A stretch of 64,000 nucleotides of DNA. It comes from Burkholderia sp. WP9 (lineage in GTDB: Bacteria > Pseudomonadota > Gammaproteobacteria > Burkholderiales > Burkholderiaceae). Where the stretch lies: NCBI RefSeq assembly GCF_900104795.1, contig NZ_FNTG01000002.1:496001-560000 (forward strand). Direction: 5' to 3'. The position numbers and the translations under genes are program-made. This document shows positions 57,207-64,000 of this stretch, in pieces (within the stretch, counting starts at the first letter, position 1; every line of letters starts with the position of its first letter). A model generated the notes under the pieces. The model made no database searches. It had not been told where the DNA came from and saw only the letters and a list, made by a program, of their open reading frames with translations.

Positions 57207-58437
57207 CAACGGCGCTCGCGAAATCGGGTACACGCACCACCGCCAGCACCGGGCCGAAGATCTCTTCCTTGTAGATCTTCATTTCCGTGCCGACGTGGTC
57301 GAACAGCGTGCCGCCGATAAAGAAGCCGTCTTCGCTCGCCACCGCGTGCGCGCGGCCGTCGACGATCAGCTTCGCGCCTTCCGCTTCGCCCGAGGCGATA
57401 TAACCGGCCACCTTGGCCTTATGTTCGGCGGTAACCAGCGGACCCATTTCGGCGTCGAGATTTTCGCCGTTCTTGATGACGAGCGATTTGACGCGCGGCA
57501 CCAGCTTTTCGATCAGCTTGTCGGCCACGTTGCCGACCGCCACCGCGACCGAGATCGCCATGCAGCGCTCGCCTGCCGATCCGTAGGCCGCGCCGATCAG
57601 CGCGTCGACCGCCTGGTCGAGATCGGCGTCGGGCATGACCACCAGATGATTCTTCGCGCCGCCGAGCGCCTGCACGCGCTTGCCGCGCTTCGACGCTTCC
57701 GTGTGAATGTATTCGGCGATCGGCGTGGAGCCCACGAACGACAGCGCCGCCACGTCCGGGTGATCGATCAGCGCATCCACCGCCACCTTGTCGCCGTTGA
57801 CGACGTTGAACACGCCGTCGGGCAAACCGGCTTCCTTCAGCAATTCGGCAATCCGCAGCGACGCCGACGGATCACGCTCCGAGGGTTTCAGCACGAACGT
57901 GTTGCCGCAGGCGAGCGCGACCGGGAACATCCACATCGGCACCATGACCGGGAAATTGAACGGCGTGATGCCGGCGACCACACCGAGGGCCTGACGCAGA
58001 TTCCAGTTGTCGATGCCGCCGCCGATCTGGTCGGTGAAATCGGTCTTGAGCAGGTTCGGAATGCCGCACGCGAACTCGACCACTTCGATGCCGCGCACCA
58101 CTTCGCCCTGCGCGTCCGTGAACACCTTGCCGTGTTCGCGTGTAATCAGCATGGCCAGTTCGTCGTGATGCTGGTTGAGCAGTTCCTTGAACTTGAACAG
58201 AATGCGCGCGCGCTTGAGCGGCGCGGTCTCGCTCCAAGCGGGAAAAGCGGCCTTGGCGGCCTGGACCGCCGCATCCACTTCCTCGACCGACGCGAGGGCG
58301 ACCGAGCCGGTCACCTTGCCGGTGGCGGGATTGAACACGTCCTTGAAACGGCCGCTGGCCGGCGCGGCCGGCGCACCGCCGATGTAATGGCCCAACTGCT
58401 GCACCGACAGCTTTGCTTGTTCATTCACTGCATTCAT
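57199..58437 (-). pseudogene. mmsA: mmsA, 5' part (CoA-acylating methylmalonate-semialdehyde dehydrogenase)
   Basis: 413 codons from [20 protein letters not shown] to the insertion site, covering the NAD domain ([20 protein letters not shown]) and the catalytic Cys292 (GSAGERCM). Reading into the element adds about 13 foreign residues and stops at 57160, so the last fifth of the enzyme, including its C-terminal oligomer segment, is lost. The enzyme converts methylmalonate or malonate semialdehyde to propionyl- or acetyl-CoA in valine, inositol or beta-alanine breakdown. This copy is inactive unless the element leaves precisely. Confidence 0.95.
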
Positions 58438-58562
58438 GTCTTACCTCGTGTTCGGGATCAACCGCGGCATGCCAGCGCCGGGTCATAGGCAAAAAATCGG
58501 GCTACGTCGCACCACCCTGAGCGGCCATCCGCTCGCCGGCAGGCTCCATTGAGACTTGCCAA

Positions 58563-58646
58563 CTGTATCGACGGTGCCGGTCATACTCCCGATACAGCCA
58601 AATAAAACCGCGCCTCACTGTATTGTTTTCTGTGTGACAACTGTAT
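58563..58646. promoter_or_regulatory. Repeated CTGTAT sites upstream of mmsA
   Basis: CTGTAT occurs at 58563, 58618 and 58641 and its inverse ATACAG at 58592, spaced 29, 26 and 23 bases apart. They lie in the gap between mmsA and the LysR gene, where the mmsA promoter must be, and look like binding sites of one regulator. Which regulator is unknown. Confidence 0.45.
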
Positions 58647-58694
58647 TGGAACGTGGATCTCGCCCACCCTCGCGCGGCGTCACGACCAATCCGG

Positions 58695-59651
58695 TCAAAA
58701 CCCGCCCACGCCGCGCGTCACCAGCGCATGCGGCCCACTCGTCAGCTGCTCCCTGAGGAACTCGATGCACACCTGGACCTTCGCCGACGACGACAACCGC
58801 TCCGCCGTCACCGCCCATACGTCGGCGGATTGCATGTAGTCAGGCAACACACGCACCAGTTCGCCTGCACGCAGGCTCTCGGCGACATCCCAGATCGATA
58901 CCATCACCACGCCGAAGCCATCCCTCGCCCACTGCACCACGATATCGCTGAGGTTGGACGCAACGCTGCCCGTCACCTTCACGCTCTTTTCGCCGTCCGG
59001 TCCACTCAGGCGCCACACGCCGAAGCGGTCGTCGCGCCCGCGAAACAGGAGGCAATCGTGCTGCGCCAGCTCGGCCAGTTCGACCGGCGCGCCGCGCCGT
59101 TCCAGATATTCGGGCGATGCGCAGAGTATTCGCGCACTCTCCACGATCTTGTGCGCAATCAGGTGAGGCTCCTGCACTGCGCCCACCCGAATGTCGATAT
59201 CGAAGTTCTCGCCGACGAGGTCCGCGCGCCGGTCCAGCAATTCCAGCCAGATCTCGAGGTTCGGATGACGCTTGCGCAACATGGCCAGAATCGGCGAAAC
59301 GTGTTTGCGGCCGAGCCTCAAGCTCGTGCTGATGCGCAGCAAACCACGCAACTCGGTGCGCCGGTCGGCGAACGCGTCGGCCATGCCCTGCACGTCCTCG
59401 AGTATTTTCTGCGCCCACTGCAAAGCGGCTTCGCCGTCGCTCGTCATGCTGACGCGGCGCGTGGTGCGCTGAAAGAGCTTCACACCGAGGCTTGCTTCCA
59501 GCATGGCAAGGCGCTTGCTCACATGGGAGGGCGACAGCCCCATGTCAGTCGATGCCGCCACGAAGCTGCCCCGGCGGGCAATGTTGCAGAACAACTGGAG
59601 GTCGCGCAGGAAAGATTCATTGCTGGCTGTGAGCGCATTCTGATTTTCCAT
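58695..59651 (-). CDS. LysR-family regulator
   Basis: A 318-residue regulator with an N-terminal helix-turn-helix (SFVAASTDMGLSPSHVSKRL) and an effector domain. It is divergent from the MHS transporter gene, with 260 bases between them, and probably activates the transporter-dehydrogenase-dehydroquinase operon in response to quinate, shikimate or a related compound. Confidence 0.9.
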   Translation of the reverse strand: MENQNALTASNESFLRDLQLFCNIARRGSFVAASTDMGLSPSHVSKRLAMLEASLGVKLFQRTTRRVSMTSDGEAALQWAQKILEDVQGMADAFADRRTELRGLLRISTSLRLGRKHVSPILAMLRKRHPNLEIWLELLDRRADLVGENFDIDIRVGAVQEPHLIAHKIVESARILCASPEYLERRGAPVELAELAQHDCLLFRGRDDRFGVWRLSGPDGEKSVKVTGSVASNLSDIVVQWARDGFGVVMVSIWDVAESLRAGELVRVLPDYMQSADVWAVTAERLSSSAKVQVCIEFLREQLTSGPHALVTRGVGGF

Positions 59652-59911
59652 TTGGCCGCATTGTGTCGGTACAGAAGCACATTACCCTAGCTTCAACGGG
59701 CCGATCGGGCAAGCCAGGTGGGTCTGACAAATACTCCGGACAACCAGGCACTGGTTAACCCTATGAGCGCGGATTCACCCGCTGCATCGCAGCATTCGAG
59801 CACCGCGCGCAGACCGTGCCCCGGGAAATCCTGGCTTGCATAGTTTCACTTTCAGGGCGCAAATGAATCCAGCCGTAGAAGCTGATTAAACATTTCTGTT
59901 CAGGAGACGAC

Positions 59912-61318
59912 ATGGAAACGAATACATCGGCGGGAGGCCACGAGCACCGCTCGCAGGCTCGCAAGGCAACCGCCAGCGGCTGGATCGGCTCGGCGCTCGA
60001 GTACTACGATTTCTTCATCTACGCGCAGGCGGCGGCGCTGATCTTTCCGCAACTGTTCTTTCCCTCGGGCAATCCGAAGATCGCGATCGTGGCTTCGCTC
60101 GCCACGTATGGGGTCGGTTACGTCGCGCGGCCGATCGGTGCGCTGGTGCTTGGGCATTGGGGCGACACCCACGGCCGCAAGAACGTCCTGCTCGTCTGCA
60201 TGTTCCTGATGGGCTTCTCGACGATGGCGGTCGGCTTCCTGCCCACGTACCACCAGGTGGGGCTGCTCGCCCCCGCCCTGCTGGTGGTGTTTCGCCTGAT
60301 TCAGGGCTTCGCGGTCGCCGGTGAAATCTCGGGCGCGAGCTCGATGATTCTCGAACACGCACCATTCGGACGGCGCGGCTATTACGCGAGCTTTACGCTG
60401 CAAGGCGTGCAGGCGGGCCAGATTCTCGCCGCCGCGGTATTCCTGCCGCTCGCGTACTACATGGAAGAAAGCTCGTTCAATTCGTGGGGCTGGCGTATTC
60501 CCTTCCTGTTGAGCGCGGTGGTGCTGATTGCCGGCTACATCATTCGCCGCGAGGTCCACGAAACGCCCGCCTTCGCCAAGGAAGACGAGAGCGGCAACGT
60601 GCCCAAATCGCCGATTGTCGAAGCCTTCCGCTACAACTGGGGCGATATGCTGCGCGTGGTCGGCTGCTCGCTGATGAACGTGATCCCGGTCGTTGCCACG
60701 ATCTTCGGCGCGGCCTACGCGGTGCAGGCTTCGTACGGCATCGGTTTTTCCAAGAGCGTCTATCTGTGGATTCCGGTGATCGGCAACATCGTCGCCGTGC
60801 TGGTGATTCCCTATGTGGGCAATCTGTCCGACCGGATCGGCCGGCGCCTGCCGATCATCGTCGGCGCGCTCGGCGCGGGTCTGCTCTCGTTCGGCTACCT
60901 CTACGCGATCAGCATCCGCAACGTGCCGCTCGCCATGGTCATGTCGATCCTCATGTGGGGCATCATCTATCAGGGGTATAACGCCACCTTTCCGAGCTTC
61001 TATCCGGAACTGTTCCCGACCCGCTCACGGGTCTCCGCCATGGCCATCGGCCAGAACATCGGCACGACGATCACCGCCCTGCTGCCCGCGCTGTTTGCCT
61101 ATGTCGCGCCGCCCGGATCGCATAACGTGCCGCTCATCATCGGCGCGATCACCTTCGGCATCACCATCATTGCAGCGGTGACCGCATGGAGCGCACGCGA
61201 GAACTACCGCGTCAAGCTGAGCGATCTGGGCGAGCCCAATGCGGTGCCGATCGACAAGCTCAGCTATGAGCGCATGCGCGCCGAGACCATGGCTGAAGCG
61301 AAGAAAGCACTCGCGTAA
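59912..61318 (+). CDS. MHS-family MFS transporter (shikimate/quinate-type importer)
   Basis: A 468-residue transporter with twelve helices and metabolite:H+ symporter marks: ASGWIGSALEYYDFFIYAQA, LGHWGDTHGRKNVL (loop 2-3), RLIQGFAVAGEISGASSM and GWRIPFLLSAVVL. AGGAGACGAC precedes the ATG. It lies 33 bases before the dehydrogenase gene on the same strand. The substrate is inferred from the dehydroquinase gene in the same operon. Confidence 0.9.
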   Translation: METNTSAGGHEHRSQARKATASGWIGSALEYYDFFIYAQAAALIFPQLFFPSGNPKIAIVASLATYGVGYVARPIGALVLGHWGDTHGRKNVLLVCMFLMGFSTMAVGFLPTYHQVGLLAPALLVVFRLIQGFAVAGEISGASSMILEHAPFGRRGYYASFTLQGVQAGQILAAAVFLPLAYYMEESSFNSWGWRIPFLLSAVVLIAGYIIRREVHETPAFAKEDESGNVPKSPIVEAFRYNWGDMLRVVGCSLMNVIPVVATIFGAAYAVQASYGIGFSKSVYLWIPVIGNIVAVLVIPYVGNLSDRIGRRLPIIVGALGAGLLSFGYLYAISIRNVPLAMVMSILMWGIIYQGYNATFPSFYPELFPTRSRVSAMAIGQNIGTTITALLPALFAYVAPPGSHNVPLIIGAITFGITIIAAVTAWSARENYRVKLSDLGEPNAVPIDKLSYERMRAETMAEAKKALA

Positions 61319-61351
61319 TCGCGCGCTCCCGACCCTCGGAGGAATTCGCCC

Positions 61352-62419
61352 ATGAACCGGATCCGGATCGCCGTAGCGGGCGCGGGTTACATCGGCCGCG
61401 CGCACATGGCTGTCGCCCAGCAGAGCGACACATGCACGCTGTCGGCGATCGTCGATCCGTCGTCGGCGGCGCAAGCGCTCGCCGTCCAGGCCGGCGTTCC
61501 GCTTTACCGGACGCTCGAGGAACTGCTCGAACGGGATCGTCCAGACGGCGTGATTCTGGCCACACCGAACCAGTTGCACGTAGAGCACGCCTTGACCTGC
61601 CTCGCGGCCGGCGTGCCGACGCTCCTAGAAAAGCCGATAGCGCCCACGGTCGACGCCGCCGAGGCGCTGGTCCGCGAGGTCGAGCGCTGCGGCGTGCCGT
61701 TGCTGATCGGGCATCATCGCGCGCACAGTCCGATCATGGCCCGCGCAAGGCAACTGATCGACGAAGGCCGGCTCGGCAAACTGGTGGCGGTGATGGGCAG
61801 CGCGGTCTTTTTCAAACCGGACCAGTACTTCTCCGACGCACCATGGCGGCGCCAGCCGGGCGGTGGGCCGATTCTGCTCAACATGATCCACGAGGTGCAC
61901 AACCTGCGAATGCTATGCGGCGACATCGTCGCCGTGCAGGCGTTTTCCTCGCACGCGACACGCGGCTTTCCAGTCGAAGACACGGTGGCGATCAACCTGC
62001 GCTTCGCGAGCGGCGCGCTCGGCAGCTTCATGCTGTCGGACACGGCGGCAAGCGCTCGCAGTTGGGAGCAGACCTCGCAGGAAAACAAGGCTTACCCTTC
62101 GTATCCGGATGAAGACTGCTATGTGATCGCGGGCACTTTCGGCTCGCTCGCCGTGCCCACCATGCGGCTGAAGACCTATCGGGAAGCCGCGGATCGTTCG
62201 TGGTGGAAACCCTTCGAAACCGGCGTCGCCGACATGACCCGCGACGATCCGCTCAAGCTTCAACTCGACCATTTCGGGCGTGTCATTCGAAGAGAAGCAG
62301 TTCCGCTCGTCAGCGCCAGCGACGGCCTGCAGAACCTGCGCATTACCGAGGCGATCGCCGCAGCGGCCGACACGGGCCTCGCGATCGATACGACGCCCGC
62401 AGTCGCCGCGGCCCATTGA
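61352..62419 (+). CDS. Gfo/Idh/MocA-family dehydrogenase
   Basis: A 355-residue NAD(P)-dependent oxidoreductase. The N-terminal Rossmann fold (IRIAVAGAGYIGRAHMAVAQ) and the EKP motif (LLEKPIAPTVDAAEALV) identify the family, followed by the helical-sheet substrate domain (GGGPILLNMIHEVHNLRMLC, with the usual Asp replaced). GGAGGAATTCGCCC precedes the ATG. Family members oxidise sugars, inositols and, in some cases, shikimate-like rings. Confidence 0.9.
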   Translation: MNRIRIAVAGAGYIGRAHMAVAQQSDTCTLSAIVDPSSAAQALAVQAGVPLYRTLEELLERDRPDGVILATPNQLHVEHALTCLAAGVPTLLEKPIAPTVDAAEALVREVERCGVPLLIGHHRAHSPIMARARQLIDEGRLGKLVAVMGSAVFFKPDQYFSDAPWRRQPGGGPILLNMIHEVHNLRMLCGDIVAVQAFSSHATRGFPVEDTVAINLRFASGALGSFMLSDTAASARSWEQTSQENKAYPSYPDEDCYVIAGTFGSLAVPTMRLKTYREAADRSWWKPFETGVADMTRDDPLKLQLDHFGRVIRREAVPLVSASDGLQNLRITEAIAAAADTGLAIDTTPAVAAAH

Positions 62420-62465
62420 CGTCGCGCCGCCCACACCACTAATTCCGTCACGCGAGGGAAGCCCC

Positions 62466-62903
62466 ATGAAAACGTTCGTGATGCTCCACGGCATCAATCA
62501 CAACATGTTCGGCAAGCGTGACCCCGTGCAATACGGCACGGTGACACTGGCCGAAATCGATAGCAGCTTGCAGGCATTGGGTAAGGAACTGGGCGTCCAG
62601 GTCGAGAGCTTTCAGACCAACAGCGAGGCGGCCATGTGCGAGCGCATCCATCGGGCCTTCACGGACAACGCCGACGGCGTCATGATCAACGCCGGCGCAT
62701 GGACGCATTACAGCTACGGCATTCGTGATGCGCTGGCGATTTTGACGGTGCCGGTGGTGGAAGTCCACATGTCGAACATCCACGCGCGCGAAGCGTTCAG
62801 GCATCAATCCGTCTTTGCGGAAATCGTCAAAGGGCAGATTTGCGGCTTTGGGGTCGACAGTTACCTGCTGGGTTTGCGCGCGGCCGTTTCGGCGGCGGCC
62901 TAG
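62466..62903 (+). CDS. aroQ: Type II 3-dehydroquinate dehydratase
   Basis: A 145-residue enzyme that converts 3-dehydroquinate to 3-dehydroshikimate. Family marks are HGINHNMFGKRDPVQYGTV (Arg and Tyr of the active-site loop), FQTNSEAAMCERIH, INAGAWTHYSYGIRDAL and VEVHMSNIHAREAFRHQSVF with the catalytic His. Several substitutions (GPNLNLLG reads GINHNMFG) make it a divergent, probably catabolic copy rather than the biosynthetic one. GAGGGAAGCCCC precedes the ATG. Confidence 0.9.
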   Translation: MKTFVMLHGINHNMFGKRDPVQYGTVTLAEIDSSLQALGKELGVQVESFQTNSEAAMCERIHRAFTDNADGVMINAGAWTHYSYGIRDALAILTVPVVEVHMSNIHAREAFRHQSVFAEIVKGQICGFGVDSYLLGLRAAVSAAA

Positions 62904-62963
62904 GCGGCAGGCGGCGAGTTCGCCTCGCCGCGTTCAGTGCCCGTCACCGCGCGCGGCGAATGC

Positions 62964-64000
62964 TTAGCGCCATGCGTCGGTCAACTCGTTGGCGAGCACC
63001 ATCTTCTCGCGGATCACTTCCACGAAGGCGGCGTTTGCCCCGGCATGCGCCTTGAGAAATTTGAGCGCGGCGGAATGCACCGTGCGCATGGACCGTCCGT
63101 CGATTCCGTTCATGCGTGCGACGCTGCGACGCGTCTCTTCAACCAGGTCGCGTGCGTTGCCGAAGTCGGGCGACAAAGCGCTTTGCGTTTCGAACCCCGC
63201 GCTCAATTCCAGCGCGTAGTCGCGCGAGGCCCCAAGCCGGTCGATGTCGAGCAGCAGATCGACCCCGTCTGCCATGCGCAACGCACAAAGAATCCACAAC
63301 GCGACGAATGCCCGATACGCGTTATTGCCTTCCGCCGTGCGCGCATAGTGCTCGCACGCCGCTGCATAAGCGTCTTCCGACGTGGGCGCGGCAGGCGGCA
63401 AACTCACGCCGCAGATTTCGATAGCCTGCTTTACCAGCGGATCCGTCTGATTCAGCCCCAGCACACGAAACGGCGCAGCCACGAAAAACGCATTGCTCCA
63501 TTGCCGGCTGAGTAACCATCCCGATGCGAACTGCGACGCCGGATTGCGCAACACGCCCACGTGCATGGCCCGCGGAAAAGCCTGCTTCAGCCAGGGCAGA
63601 CGGCCTGACGAACGGCAAAACTTGAAAACCGGCACACGGCCCTGTTCGGTGGTGCGCTCGCACAGATTGCGCAAATAGGCTTGCATCGGGGCAAACGCCG
63701 CGTCCGGCTCGCTTGCAAAGCGATCGAGACTGAAGCCTCTCCGGTATCCGGCCACACCGCGAGTACTCTCCTGCAAAAATGGCCGGTATTCTTCAAAGTA
63801 CGGCGCGGCGAGCGGCGGGTGCCCGGAGGTCAGCGTGGGACGCGACGCGGAAACGTCGGCGAGGCTCAGATCCGCGAGCACATTGCTGAGCGGTTCATAG
63901 AAGGCAGTCACGGTCTCGAGTTCGCGCAGACGCGACCAGACCCACGTTCCCGCACTACGCCAGCCCGTGTGCAGAAACACCGCCTGTTTCAAGGCGCTGT
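62964..64000 (-). CDS. Sulfotransferase-like protein (start beyond window edge)
   Basis: At least 342 residues are visible, open to the right edge. The N-terminal strand-loop FLHTGWRSAGTWVWSRL resembles the PAPS-binding loop of sulfotransferases (normally RSGTT), and HVGVLRNPASQFASGWLL resembles the second PAPS site. The only in-window start is a TTG at 63992, so the true start may be outside. A related sulfotransferase fold is likely, but the acceptor is unknown and the altered loop leaves activity uncertain. Confidence 0.7.
   Translation of the reverse strand, partial: SALKQAVFLHTGWRSAGTWVWSRLRELETVTAFYEPLSNVLADLSLADVSASRPTLTSGHPPLAAPYFEEYRPFLQESTRGVAGYRRGFSLDRFASEPDAAFAPMQAYLRNLCERTTEQGRVPVFKFCRSSGRLPWLKQAFPRAMHVGVLRNPASQFASGWLLSRQWSNAFFVAAPFRVLGLNQTDPLVKQAIEICGVSLPPAAPTSEDAYAAACEHYARTAEGNNAYRAFVALWILCALRMADGVDLLLDIDRLGASRDYALELSAGFETQSALSPDFGNARDLVEETRRSVARMNGIDGRSMRTVHSAALKFLKAHAGANAAFVEVIREKMVLANELTDAWR

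Overview
The window is high-GC, densely coded DNA whose gene families and arrangement (a phnSTUV-R-A-Y phosphonate operon, a LysR/MHS quinate-type cluster, MdtABC-OprM, ActP with a symporter-kinase) point to a Burkholderiaceae chromosome, most likely Paraburkholderia or Burkholderia. This assignment is inferred from protein resemblance and gene order; no rRNA or tRNA gene was seen.

Layout. 1-6459 (minus strand): a 2-aminoethylphosphonate/phosphonoacetate operon running from the binding protein PhnS through PhnT, PhnU and PhnV, a GntR regulator and phosphonoacetate hydrolase PhnA into the start of an aldehyde dehydrogenase (PhnY) cut by the window edge. Just beyond its promoter lies a phnW remnant (6815-7204) in which the N-terminal end is joined in frame to the C-terminal end, followed by a DeoR regulator. 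8171-12184: a UbiB-like protein that has lost its kinase motifs, a 17-bp minisatellite, an EamA exporter, a 46-bp tandem repeat and an L,D-transpeptidase. 12533-24000: nadE and many small housekeeping or unknown genes, including a 48-codon membrane protein coupled to an RRM-like protein, and a tandem pair of acid peptidases (S10 and S53).

24057-35730: a DedA-PAP2-LssY fusion, then a four-gene RND efflux operon (MdtA, MdtB, MdtC, OprM-type lipoprotein) with overlapping starts and stops. 35748-47858 (minus strand): a universal stress protein, two tiny genes, and a signalling and acetate-uptake region. This region holds a small membrane protein, a Na+/solute symporter-histidine kinase, a lone receiver domain, a membrane HAMP/PAS/pseudo-kinase fused to a DnaQ exonuclease, a DUF294 nucleotidyltransferase, ActP with its DUF485 partner, a Tim44-like protein and a CBS-domain protein. 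The kinase-receiver-exonuclease-nucleotidyltransferase run is the most promising candidate for an under-described system.

48006-53995: nhaR, an ArsR/Old Yellow Enzyme pair, a GNAT acetyltransferase, and a MarR/isochorismatase-like/MFS operon. 54078-58437: mmsA (methylmalonate-semialdehyde dehydrogenase) split by a complete IS66-type element (54371-57198) with a perfect 8-bp target duplication. 58695-62903: a LysR regulator divergent from an MHS transporter, a Gfo/Idh/MocA dehydrogenase and a type II dehydroquinase, together resembling a quinate/shikimate-type catabolic unit. The window ends inside a sulfotransferase-like gene.
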